Part shown: positions 1 through 7,226 of the stretch, piece by piece | How positions within the stretch are numbered: the stretch's first letter is position 1 | Layout: every line of letters starts with the position of its first letter | NCBI RefSeq assembly: GCF_040500525.1 | Contig: NZ_CP159402.1 | Location: 2,606,501 to 2,670,500, forward strand | Direction of reading: 5' to 3' | Length of the DNA: 64,000 bases | From: Azospirillum formosense | GTDB lineage: Bacteria; Pseudomonadota; Alphaproteobacteria; Azospirillales; Azospirillaceae | Program-made: the position numbers and the translations under genes | The notes under the pieces: model-generated | Told to the model about the DNA's origin: nothing | Seen by the model: the letters and a program-made list of their open reading frames with translations, nothing else | Database searches by the model: none

Positions 1-124
1 TTGTCCTGGACAAGCCCGCCCCGCTGGGTCAAAGAGAAAGCATCAAAAGGGGTGGGACCGGTGGAATGGCCGTCGGCCGGCCGATCCCCGCCCGCCCTTT
101 CGCTGCTGAGGACGATCGACCCGC

Positions 125-1642
125 GTGACGAGACGCGCCCATCATCGGTGGTTCGGAACCCTGGCCGCCGCCCTGCTGACGGTGGCGCTGGCGCCCTCGC
201 TGGCCCCGGCGCCGGCCCAGGCCGATCCCCGATTCGTGCCCGGCCCCTGCTGGTTCTCCGTGCCGGAGGGCGAGGCCGCGCTGTGCGGAATCGTCGGCGT
301 GCCCGACCGGCGGGACCGGCCGGCGGCGCGGGCCTTCCGCCTGCCCGTCGTCGTCCTGCTCTCCACCGCCAAGCAGCCCTCCCCCGACCCCGTCCTGTTC
401 CTGGAGGGCGGCCCCGGCGCCTCTCCCTTCGGCAGCGGCGAGGCGGTGGAGGAGCGGATGGAGGTGTGGTGGTCGCTGACCGCCGGCTTCCGCCGGTCGC
501 GCCACGTCGTGCTGTTCGACCCGCGCGGCGCCGGACGGGCCGAGCCGGACACCGACTGCCCGGAGTTGGACGTGCTGGGCGCCTCGCCGCGCCTGCGCCC
601 GGTGTCGCGGGACCGCCGCGCCGCGCTGGAGCGCACGGCCATCGCCGCCTGCCGCGACCGCTTCACCGCCGCCGGGCTGGACGGCGCCATGTTCACCACC
701 CCCATCGCCGCCGACGACGCCATGGACGTCGCCGCGGCGCTGGGCGCGCAGCGGGTCAACCTGTTCGCCGTGTCCTACGGCACGCGGGTGGCGCTGGAGA
801 TCCTGCGGCGCCACGGCGGGCGGGTGCGCACGGCGGTGCTCGATTCCATCTACCCGCCCGACGTCAACGCGACGGAGGAGGCGCCCTGGCTGGTGCACCG
901 GGCCTTCCGGCGGCTGTTCGACGACTGCGCGGCCAACCGCGTGTGCCGCGCCGCCTATCCGGACCTGGAGCGCCATCTTCTGGAGCTGGTGGAGCGGCTG
1001 CGCCGGGCTCCGGTGGACGTGCCGGTGGGCGATCCGGAGATCCCGCGCTGGGCGCGGCTGGACAGCGCCGCCGCCCTCTCGGCCCTGCTGGAAGCCATGG
1101 CCGAGGGCGAGAGCGTGCCCCGCCTGCCCGCCCTGATCGAACGGGCGTGGCGCGGGCGGTACGACCGCCTGTCCGACTGGGTGCCCGCCCCCTGGCTGGG
1201 CGACCCCGACTCGGCGGAGGGCATGGCCTTTTCCATCGAATGCCGGGAGACGGTGAACCCCGCCGACCCGCTGCGGCTGGCCGACGCCGCGCGCCGCTTC
1301 GCCCCCTACGGCGCCGTCACCGCCGACGACCCCGGCCGACGCGTCTGCGCCCAATGGCCCGCCGCCGCGCAGGAGGCGTCGGAACGGCTGCCGGTGGCCA
1401 GCCCGGTGCCGGTGCTTCTGCTGTCCGGCGCCTACGACCCGCTGACCCCGCCGGAATGGGCGGAGCGCGCCGCGACGACCCTGCCGAAAAGCCGGCATCT
1501 GGTCTTCCGCAGCGCCGGCCATCTGGTCACGGCGTCGGACGACTGCGCCGTCGCCGTCGCCGCCCAGTTCGTGGATTCGGAAACCCTGCCCGCCAACGCC
1601 TGCCCGGCGGCGGCCAAGCCGCCGGGGTTCCAGCCGCCGTAA
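125..1642 (+). CDS. Secreted alpha/beta hydrolase, TAP-like / proline iminopeptidase-like
   Basis: Predicted exported serine hydrolase of 505 residues. A signal peptide covers about residues 1-33 (basic start, Ala/Leu core, likely cleavage after AQA). The oxyanion segment LEGGPG lies near residues 93-98, the nucleophile elbow AVSYGT places Ser at about 217, and the acid and base of the triad fit GAYDPLTPP (about 437) and SAGHLV (about 463). This arrangement is that of tripeptidyl/prolyl aminopeptidase-like hydrolases; the real substrate cannot be read from sequence. The start is a GTG, because no in-frame ATG precedes the signal peptide. It stands alone and is followed by palindromic repeats. 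Confidence 0.8.
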   Translation: MTRRAHHRWFGTLAAALLTVALAPSLAPAPAQADPRFVPGPCWFSVPEGEAALCGIVGVPDRRDRPAARAFRLPVVVLLSTAKQPSPDPVLFLEGGPGASPFGSGEAVEERMEVWWSLTAGFRRSRHVVLFDPRGAGRAEPDTDCPELDVLGASPRLRPVSRDRRAALERTAIAACRDRFTAAGLDGAMFTTPIAADDAMDVAAALGAQRVNLFAVSYGTRVALEILRRHGGRVRTAVLDSIYPPDVNATEEAPWLVHRAFRRLFDDCAANRVCRAAYPDLERHLLELVERLRRAPVDVPVGDPEIPRWARLDSAAALSALLEAMAEGESVPRLPALIERAWRGRYDRLSDWVPAPWLGDPDSAEGMAFSIECRETVNPADPLRLADAARRFAPYGAVTADDPGRRVCAQWPAAAQEASERLPVASPVPVLLLSGAYDPLTPPEWAERAATTLPKSRHLVFRSAGHLVTASDDCAVAVAAQFVDSETLPANACPAAAKPPGFQPP

Positions 1643-1682
1643 TACCGTGTCCCGATGAGACCAACCCATCGGGACATGGTAT
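1642..1682. repeat. Palindromic repeat (REP-like), 16-bp stem
   Basis: Bases 1642-1657 pair with 1667-1682 over 16 positions (one G-T wobble) around a 9-base loop. It starts on the last base of the hydrolase stop codon, so it may also serve as a transcription terminator or RNA stabiliser for that gene. The half-site begins ATACC...TCCCG, which resembles the neighbouring element at 1771-1806 and suggests a dispersed repeat family. Confidence 0.6.
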
Positions 1683-1770
1683 CGGCGGCGACTGCCGCCG
1701 CGCGGGCACATGCCCGCGGAGCCAAGCTGGCGGCCCATCCAAAGCAAGGGGGCGGCGCCGGCGATTGAGG

Positions 1771-1806
1771 CCCGATGATCGGTTACGATCAGCGGGATTT
1801 GGTATA
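1771..1806. repeat. Second palindromic repeat downstream of speE
   Basis: Bases 1771-1781 pair with 1786-1796 (one mismatch) around a GTTA loop, followed by GGGATTTGGTATA. On the minus strand the end reads TATACCAAATCCCG, similar to the arm of the element at 1642. It ends 4 bases before the speE stop codon complement at 1811, so it may end the speDE transcript. Confidence 0.5.
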
Positions 1807-1810
1807 AGCC

Positions 1811-2671
1811 CTACGTCAGCGCGTCCAGCATGAAGGCCGGCAGGGCGAAGCTGGCGACGTGGATGTCGGGCGTGTAGTAGCGTGTGGCCAGCCCCGCCGC
1901 CGCGAAGCGCGGGCGGATCGCCTCCGCCGTCTGGCGGCGCAGCGCCGCGTCGTCGGTGGCCCAGCCGAAGGCCATGAAGCCGCCGTAGTAGCTCGGCACC
2001 GGCGCCACGAAGAAGCTCGCGTCCGCGAACAGCCGGCCGAGCCGCCGGTGGCTGTCCGTCAGCTCGCCCGGCTGGAGGAAGGGCACGCCGTTCTGGGTGA
2101 CCAGCACGCCGCCGGGGGTCAGCCGGGCCTTGCAATCGGCGTAGAACGCCTCGGTGAAGAGGACGGCGCCCGGCCCGTGGGGATCGGTGGAATCGACGAT
2201 GATGACGTCGAACCGCTCCGCCGTCTCCTTTACGAAGGCGCAGCCGTCGGCGATCACCAGATCCGTGCGCGGGTCGTCGAAGGCGCCGGCGCTGATCGAC
2301 GGCAGATGGGCGATGGACAGGTCGACCACCGAGCGGTCGATCTCCACCATCGTCACCCGCTCCACCGCCTTGTGCTCCAGGCAGCGGCGCAGCATGCCGC
2401 CGTCGCCGCCGCCGACGATCAGCACGCGGCGGACACGCCCATGCGCCAGGATCGGCACATGGGTGAGCATCTCGTGATAGACGAACTCGTCGCCCTCGGT
2501 GGTCTGGACGACGCCGTCGAGCGCCATCACGCGGCCCAGCGCCGGGTTCTCGAAGATCACCAGGTCCTGGAGGCCGGTGCGGTCGCGGTGCAGGACGCGG
2601 CCCATGCGCAGGCGCTGGGCCACGTCCTTATGCAACGTCTCATCGTACCAGCCGGAGCCGGAGCCGCTCAT
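1811..2671 (-). CDS. speE: Spermidine synthase (polyamine aminopropyltransferase)
   Basis: Transfers the aminopropyl group of decarboxylated S-adenosylmethionine to putrescine, giving spermidine in the cytoplasm. The 286-residue product has the family N-terminal segment (WYDETLHKD), the nucleotide-binding loop VLIVGGGDGG near residue 80, and the catalytic-Asp segment VIIVDSTDPHGPG, followed by TQNGVPF and YYGGFMAFGWA. The ATG at 2671 overlaps the TGA of speD by four bases, so the two are translationally coupled. The reading frame stays open upstream through speD, but the family start and the overlap fix this ATG. Confidence 0.95.
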   Translation of the reverse strand: MSGSGSGWYDETLHKDVAQRLRMGRVLHRDRTGLQDLVIFENPALGRVMALDGVVQTTEGDEFVYHEMLTHVPILAHGRVRRVLIVGGGDGGMLRRCLEHKAVERVTMVEIDRSVVDLSIAHLPSISAGAFDDPRTDLVIADGCAFVKETAERFDVIIVDSTDPHGPGAVLFTEAFYADCKARLTPGGVLVTQNGVPFLQPGELTDSHRRLGRLFADASFFVAPVPSYYGGFMAFGWATDDAALRRQTAEAIRPRFAAAGLATRYYTPDIHVASFALPAFMLDALT

Positions 2672-3177
2672 GACCCGGTTTCGCCGCGCAGCAGCTCGTC
2701 GCACTTCACGCCCGTGGGCTTGAAGGCGCGCTCCAGCACCGGGATGGCCTTCATGGGCTGGGCGTCGCCGCACATGAAGATGTCGAGCGCGGCGTAGCCA
2801 CGCTCCGGCCAGGTGTGGATGCTGATGTGCGACTCGGCGAGCACCGCCACGCCGGAAATGCCGCCGTTCGGCGTGAAATGGTGCAGGTGGATGTGCAGGA
2901 GCGTCGCCCCCGCCACCTCGACGGACTCGATCAGCGTGGAACGGACATGGTCCAGCTCGTCCAGACGTTCGGCACCCCACAGATCGACGATCAGGTGCGT
3001 GCCGGCGCAGACCTTGCCATCGCGGACGATGAAATGGTCCTTGCGGTCGTCTTGAGATTCCTTCCAGGGACCAGAAGTGACGTTGGTCCGGCTGGAGATT
3101 TGACCTTCCGTTTGGGCTTTCCTTGGATCGCTTCCCAAGTCCATCCCCAATTGGAAGAGAGAAGCGGTCTTCGCCAT
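2668..3177 (-). CDS. speD: S-adenosylmethionine decarboxylase proenzyme
   Basis: Makes decarboxylated SAM, the aminopropyl donor for SpeE. It is a pyruvoyl enzyme that cleaves itself; the cleavage site LAESHISIHTWPE is present, with the pyruvoyl-forming Ser at 116, His at 121 and Cys at 136. This spacing (+5, +20) equals that of Ser63/His68/Cys83 in the Thermotoga maritima enzyme. At 169 residues it carries an N-terminal extension of about 50 residues compared with the short bacterial form. It is first in the speD-speE operon and divergent from the PuuD-like gene. Confidence 0.95.
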   Translation of the reverse strand: MAKTASLFQLGMDLGSDPRKAQTEGQISSRTNVTSGPWKESQDDRKDHFIVRDGKVCAGTHLIVDLWGAERLDELDHVRSTLIESVEVAGATLLHIHLHHFTPNGGISGVAVLAESHISIHTWPERGYAALDIFMCGDAQPMKAIPVLERAFKPTGVKCDELLRGETGS

Positions 3178-3240
3178 CGTTCTCCCCCATCAGCAGATGT
3201 TCCGCGCAAGTGGCGCGGAGGAGGGGGGCATATGGGACAA

Positions 3241-3254
3241 ATTCGCATGCGAAT
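3241..3254. promoter_or_regulatory. Perfect 14-bp palindrome between speD and puuD-like gene
   Basis: ATTCGCATGCGAAT is a perfect inverted repeat 64 bases upstream of the speD start and 134 bases upstream of the PuuD-like start. GGGACA and TGTCCC lie outside it at about 3234 and 3267. Its position between divergent polyamine synthesis and breakdown genes fits a shared operator; the binding protein is unknown. Confidence 0.45.
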
Positions 3255-3388
3255 CAACACAATTCTGTCCCGGCATCCCCTTTGTGTTTGATCGCGGCGC
3301 TCTGGCGCGTCTTGCGGCGGCGGCGCATAATCGCCCGTCCGCCGCCTTCCGGAGCGGTCCGAAATCCTGTCTGGAGGTCCTCCCCACC

Positions 3389-4150
3389 ATGAACCGCAAG
3401 CCGCTGATCGGCGTTCCCGCCTGCGCCCGCATGATGGGCGAGCATCCCTTCCACGTCGTCGGCGACAAGTATGTGCGCGCGGTGTCGGACGGGGCCGGCG
3501 GCATGCCGCTGCTGATCCCGGCGCTGGGAACGGCGCTGGACATGGACGACGTGGCCGGCCGGCTCGACGGACTGCTGGTCACCGGAAGCCCGTCGAACGT
3601 CGAGCCGCACCGCTACGGCGGCTCGCCCAGCGAGCCGGGCACCCTGCACGACCCCGAGCGCGACGACACCACCCTGCCGCTGATCCGCGCCGCGCTGGAG
3701 ATGGGCGTGCCGCTGCTGGGCATCTGCCGCGGCTTCCAGGAACTGAACGTGGCGCTGGGCGGCACGCTGCACCAGCGGGTGCACGAGGTGCCGGGCTATT
3801 CCAACCACCGGGAGGACAAGGAGGCGCCGCTGGCCGTGCAGTACGGGCCGTCGCACCGCGTGCGGCTGACCCCCGGCGGCGTGCTGGAAAGGCTGGCCGG
3901 CGGCGAGGCCGCGGCGACCGTCAACTCCCTGCACGGGCAGGGGATCGACCGGCTGGCCGACGGGCTGATCGTGGAGGCGATGGCCGAGGACGGGCTGGTC
4001 GAGGCGGTGCGGGTGGCGGGGGCGCCGGCCTTCGCGCTGGCGGTGCAGTGGCACCCGGAATGGCGGTTCTGGGAGAACCCGCTGTCGGCGGCGATCCTGC
4101 GCGCCTTCGGAAGCGCCGCCGCCGACCGGGCGCGGCGGCGCCTTTCCTGA
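3389..4150 (+). CDS. Class I glutamine amidotransferase-like, gamma-glutamyl-GABA hydrolase (PuuD-like)
   Basis: A 253-residue peptidase C26-type hydrolase. The nucleophile lies in LLGICRGFQELNVALGG (Cys113), and the other triad residues in VQWHPEW (His222, Glu224). VTGSPSNVEPHRYG is the usual oxyanion-side segment of the PuuD group, which frees GABA from gamma-glutamyl-GABA in the gamma-glutamylated putrescine pathway. The ATG is preceded by GGAGG about 11 bases upstream; a longer open frame upstream has no family match. The partner genes puuA, puuB and puuC are not in the window, so the exact substrate is inferred. Confidence 0.82.
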   Translation: MNRKPLIGVPACARMMGEHPFHVVGDKYVRAVSDGAGGMPLLIPALGTALDMDDVAGRLDGLLVTGSPSNVEPHRYGGSPSEPGTLHDPERDDTTLPLIRAALEMGVPLLGICRGFQELNVALGGTLHQRVHEVPGYSNHREDKEAPLAVQYGPSHRVRLTPGGVLERLAGGEAAATVNSLHGQGIDRLADGLIVEAMAEDGLVEAVRVAGAPAFALAVQWHPEWRFWENPLSAAILRAFGSAAADRARRRLS

Positions 4151-4238
4151 AAGATGGTTTCAGGACAATAGATTACGTCAACAATTGGCGGGTGCCGCGT
4201 GCCCAGGAATTGGGCACGCCGCCCTCAGCCCAACGGCG

Positions 4239-4733
4239 TCAGCCGGCCCGCGAGATGCGGCGGAGGAAGTCGATGAGCTGCGCCTGCTCCTCGGCCGAGA
4301 GATCCTTCACCATGGCCTTGTCATGGGCCTGGATGCGCGGAATCAACTCGTCCAGCAGCTTCTCGCCTTCCGGGGACAGGCGGAGCGCGTAGGAGCGGCG
4401 GTCGTTGGGCGAGGGCGCCCGGATAACCAGGCCGCGCGACTCGAGCCGGTCGATGACCGCGACCATGGTCGAACGGTCGATGCCCACCGCCGAGCCCAGG
4501 TCGGACTGCGACAAGCCCTCGTTCTCCTTGATCATGATCAGGACGCCGAATTGCCCCGGCGTCATGTCGTGGGGCGCCACGGCGTTCTGGAAGCTCTGGA
4601 ACACAGCCACCTGCGCCTTGCGCAGATTGTAGCCGACGAGCTCCGGCAGAGGGCCGAGGGCCATCTTTCCGGTCTTGCTCGGACGCTGGCGGGTGCGCCG
4701 GTCCGAGGGGGTGGGGCGGTCGATGTCGGTCAA
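4239..4733 (-). CDS. MarR-family transcriptional regulator
   Basis: A 164-residue winged-helix DNA-binding protein. After a basic, disordered N-terminus of about 25 residues come the dimerisation helices, then MTPGQFGVLIMIKENEGLSQ and the recognition helix LGSAVGIDRSTMVAVIDRLESRGLV, then the wing SPNDRRSYALRLSPEG, all typical of MarR. It is a single gene. A 12-bp imperfect palindrome 19 bases upstream of its start suggests self-repression. No adjacent target gene is obvious, so the ligand and regulon are unknown. Confidence 0.9.
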   Translation of the reverse strand: MTDIDRPTPSDRRTRQRPSKTGKMALGPLPELVGYNLRKAQVAVFQSFQNAVAPHDMTPGQFGVLIMIKENEGLSQSDLGSAVGIDRSTMVAVIDRLESRGLVIRAPSPNDRRSYALRLSPEGEKLLDELIPRIQAHDKAMVKDLSAEEQAQLIDFLRRISRAG

Positions 4734-4751
4734 CGTGAAAGCCGTCGTTTA

Positions 4752-4763
4752 TTGACTAGTCTA
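4752..4763. promoter_or_regulatory. Candidate MarR operator
   Basis: TTGACTAGTCTA contains the perfect 8-bp palindrome GACTAGTC with partly matching flanks, in an AT-rich stretch 19 bases upstream of the marR-type start codon. MarR proteins commonly bind such inverted repeats over their own promoter. No footprint-like second copy was found nearby. Confidence 0.3.
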
Positions 4764-5001
4764 TTGGTCGTGTAAAATGCAGGCAGGTGCCGATTTTGTC
4801 AGCAAGAACCACACAATCCGCATCATATGCATAGCACCCATTCCTGCTACGCATTGGTTCCGCCCGGAAGCGGCTCCACCTCTAGCCCTATGAAGTGATC
4901 GCGCTCCTGACCCCGGACCCCCCGGAAACAGGCATGCCGGCGCGGTTGCCCGCCAACGGTTCATTCCCCTGCCGCAGACGGGTTCCGAACACGGAGCTTC
5001 C

Positions 5002-5030
5002 GACGCCCGGTCCCCCCCAGACCGGGCGTC
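5002..5030 (+). other. Strong GC-rich hairpin, 11-bp perfect stem
   Basis: Bases 5002-5012 pair perfectly with 5020-5030 around a 7-base C-rich loop. It lies 10 bases before the terminator hairpin and may be a structural domain of the candidate small RNA. No T-run follows, so it is not itself a classical terminator. Confidence 0.6.
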
Positions 5031-5040
5031 TTCGCGCCAA

Positions 5041-5069
5041 AGCCCCGGCCCAACGGCTGGGGCTTTTTT
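5041..5069 (+). terminator. Rho-independent terminator
   Basis: Bases 5041-5050 pair with 5055-5064 (10 bp, one G-U) around the CAAC tetraloop, followed immediately by a run of six T. It points rightward, just upstream of the FAH-family gene. Confidence 0.85.
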
Positions 5070-5130
5070 CTGGTGCTCTTTCCGGTAGGGTGGTTGCCCG
5101 AACCGCACCCCCCCGAAAGAAAGGCGCGCC

Positions 5131-5814
5131 ATGGCCTACGCCATTCCCCTGTGGCCCCAGCCCACCGTTCCGGTCGCCGGCGGCGATCCGTTCCCGGTCC
5201 GCCGCATCTACTGCGTCGGCCGCAACTACGCCGCCCACGCGCGCGAGATGGGCGCCGATCCGGACCGCGAGCCGCCGTTCTTCTTCATGAAGCCGGCCGA
5301 CGCCATCGTCGCCGACGGCACCGCCATCCCCTACCCGCCCCGGACCGCCAACCTGCACCATGAGATCGAGCTGGTCGTGGCCATCGGCACCGGCGGGCGC
5401 GACATCCCGGTGGAGCGCGCGCTGGACCATGTCTACGGCTATGGCGTGGGGCTGGACATGACCCGCCGCGACCTGCAGAACGCGGCGAAGAAGGAAGGCA
5501 AGCCCTGGGACATGGGCAAGGGCTTCGACCAGTCCGCCCCCTGCGGCACGCTGCGCCGCGCCGCCGACATCGGCCACCCGGACAAGGGCTCGGTGACGCT
5601 GTCGGTCAACGGCGAGCTGCGCCAGAAGGGCGATCTGGCCGACCTGATCTGGTCGGTGTCCGAAACGATTTCCTACCTGTCGGGTCTGGTCGAGCTTCAG
5701 CCGGGCGACCTGATCTACACCGGCACGCCGGAGGGCGTCGGCCCGGTGGTCGCCGGCGACCGGCTGGAAGGCGCGGTCGAGGGCGTCGGCAGCATCGCCG
5801 TCACCATCGCCTGA
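5131..5814 (+). CDS. Fumarylacetoacetate hydrolase-family protein (fumarylpyruvate hydrolase-like)
   Basis: A 227-residue metal-dependent C-C hydrolase of the FAH superfamily. Seen features are [17 protein letters not shown] at the N-terminus, [11 protein letters not shown], the metal-binding [11 protein letters not shown] near residue 73, [13 protein letters not shown], and the C-terminal [13 protein letters not shown]. The short single-domain form and the RIYCVGRNY start match acylpyruvate/fumarylpyruvate hydrolases of aromatic ring-cleavage routes (for example gentisate). No other ring-cleavage gene is nearby, so a general acylpyruvase or oxaloacetate decarboxylase role is equally possible. 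Confidence 0.88.
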   Translation: MAYAIPLWPQPTVPVAGGDPFPVRRIYCVGRNYAAHAREMGADPDREPPFFFMKPADAIVADGTAIPYPPRTANLHHEIELVVAIGTGGRDIPVERALDHVYGYGVGLDMTRRDLQNAAKKEGKPWDMGKGFDQSAPCGTLRRAADIGHPDKGSVTLSVNGELRQKGDLADLIWSVSETISYLSGLVELQPGDLIYTGTPEGVGPVVAGDRLEGAVEGVGSIAVTIA

Positions 5815-5839
5815 CCTCGGCAATACGGATCACTGGACG

Positions 5840-6634
5840 ATGCGCATCGCCACCTGGAACATCAACTCCGTCCGCATGCGGATGGACCTGCTGCTGCGCC
5901 TCATCGACGAGGCGCAGCCGGACGTCATCTGCCTGCAGGAGACCAAGGTCGTCGACCCCGACTTCCCGATGGCTCCGCTGGCCGAGAAGGGCTATGTCCA
6001 CGCCCACATCCACGGGATGAAGAGCTACAACGGCGTCGCCATCCTGTCGAAGCTGCCCTTCGCGTCGCGCGACGTGCAGCACTGGTGCGGCAAGCAGGAC
6101 TGCCGCCACGTCTTCGCCGAACTGCCCGGCGGGATCGAGCTGCACAGCGTCTACATCCCGGCGGGCGGGGACATTCCGGACCCGGAACAGAACGACAAGT
6201 TCGCCCACAAGCTTCAGTTCGTGGATGAAATGACCGAGTGGTGGACGACCCGGCGCAGCCCGGAACGCCGCATGGTCATGGTCGGCGACCTGAACATCGC
6301 GCCGCTGGAGAACGACGTCTGGAGCCACAAGGAGCTTCTGAAGATCGTCTCCCACACCCCGGTGGAGGTGGCGAAGCTGACGGCGATGCAGGCGTCCATC
6401 GGCTGGGTGGACGCGCTGCGCCATTTCGTTCCGCCCACGGAAAAGCTCTACACCTGGTGGAGCTACCGCGCGAAGGACTGGGCGGCCTCCGACCGCGGCC
6501 GGCGCCTGGACCACATCTGGGTCACGCCGCCGCTGAAGGACGCGCTCACCGGCCACCGCGTCCTGCGCGAAGCCCGCGGCTGGGAGCCGAAGCCGTCCGA
6601 TCATGTTCCGGTGATGGTCGATCTCGCCGTGTGA
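5840..6634 (+). CDS. xth: Exodeoxyribonuclease III (AP endonuclease)
   Basis: DNA-repair nuclease of the EEP fold, 264 residues, that cuts at abasic sites and trims 3' ends. It starts MRIATWNINSVRMR, followed by the metal-binding Glu in CLQETKVVD, the catalytic GDLNIAP, a WWSYR segment, RLDHIWVT, and the C-terminal SDHVPVMVDL with the catalytic Asp-His. Its length equals the family norm. It follows the FAH gene by 25 bases and converges with the histidine phosphatase gene, with only four bases between their ends. Confidence 0.95.
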   Translation: MRIATWNINSVRMRMDLLLRLIDEAQPDVICLQETKVVDPDFPMAPLAEKGYVHAHIHGMKSYNGVAILSKLPFASRDVQHWCGKQDCRHVFAELPGGIELHSVYIPAGGDIPDPEQNDKFAHKLQFVDEMTEWWTTRRSPERRMVMVGDLNIAPLENDVWSHKELLKIVSHTPVEVAKLTAMQASIGWVDALRHFVPPTEKLYTWWSYRAKDWAASDRGRRLDHIWVTPPLKDALTGHRVLREARGWEPKPSDHVPVMVDLAV

Positions 6635-6638
6635 GGGC

Positions 6639-7226
6639 CTAACCCTCCGCGACCAGCGGCACGTTCATCGCCACGACCGACGGCGTCCCGTCCTCCGCGA
6701 TCCGGAAGCGGTGGGCGCAGCCGTCGGCCAGGCGGTGGGCGGGCTTGCCCACCATGTCCCAGCCGGTGGCCAGCGCGTACAGCGCCCGCATCACCCCGTT
6801 GTGGGCCACCGCCCCGGTCGGCACGCCCCCGGAACCGACCTCGGCCAGCCAGGGGATCAGCCGCGTCTGCACGTCGCGCGGGCTTTCCCCGTCCGGCGCC
6901 CGGAAGTCGAGCCCCATCCGCTCGCGGTCGGCGGTGAGGGCGCCGCTCGACCGCAACTCCTCCAGCAGGCGGCCTTCCCACTCGCCCCAGCCCATCTCCA
7001 CCAGACGCGGTTCCGGCGCCGGGTCGAGGCCGAGCAGCCGCGCCGTCTCCCACGCCCGCCGCTTCGGGCTGGCGACCCAGCGGTAGCCCAGAACGTCCGG
7101 CGGCAGTTTCCAGGTCGCGACTCGGGCGCGGCCCTCGTCGGACAGCGGCTCGTCGATGCCGCCCTGGAGACGGTGCGCGGCGTTCCAGGCGGTCGGCCCG
7201 TGGCGCAGGATGATCAGGTCGGTCAT
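6639..7226 (-). CDS. Histidine phosphatase family protein
   Basis: A 195-residue phosphoglycerate-mutase-type phosphatase. The nucleophile motif LRHGPTAWN gives His9, followed by the phosphate-binding Arg in SPKRRAWETA, the acid in MGWGEWEG and the second catalytic His in VAHNGVMRAL. Members of this size include CobC-like alpha-ribazole phosphatases and sugar-phosphatases; the substrate is open. The start codon overlaps the stop of the upstream glycosyltransferase by four bases, so the two are co-expressed, which suggests a sugar-phosphate or nucleotide-sugar substrate. Confidence 0.88.
   Translation of the reverse strand: MTDLIILRHGPTAWNAAHRLQGGIDEPLSDEGRARVATWKLPPDVLGYRWVASPKRRAWETARLLGLDPAPEPRLVEMGWGEWEGRLLEELRSSGALTADRERMGLDFRAPDGESPRDVQTRLIPWLAEVGSGGVPTGAVAHNGVMRALYALATGWDMVGKPAHRLADGCAHRFRIAEDGTPSVVAMNVPLVAEG

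Larger units (their letters stand above)
4796..5069 (+). ncRNA. Candidate small RNA ending in a strong intrinsic terminator
   Basis: The 397-base gap between the marR-type gene and the FAH gene holds no credible reading frame, yet its plus strand ends in two strong hairpins, the second a textbook terminator (5041-5069). No plus-strand gene lies between 4150 and this terminator, so it most simply ends a short non-coding transcript. TTGTCA at 4796-4801 and the AT-rich CATCATATGCATA at 4821-4833 are a weak promoter candidate, so the 5' end is uncertain. A 6S-like RNA or a leader of the FAH gene are alternatives. Confidence 0.35.

Noticed and set aside
1..124. Search for a gene end or promoter at the left edge
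   Set aside because: No family-like coding sequence or clear promoter could be found in the first 124 bases.
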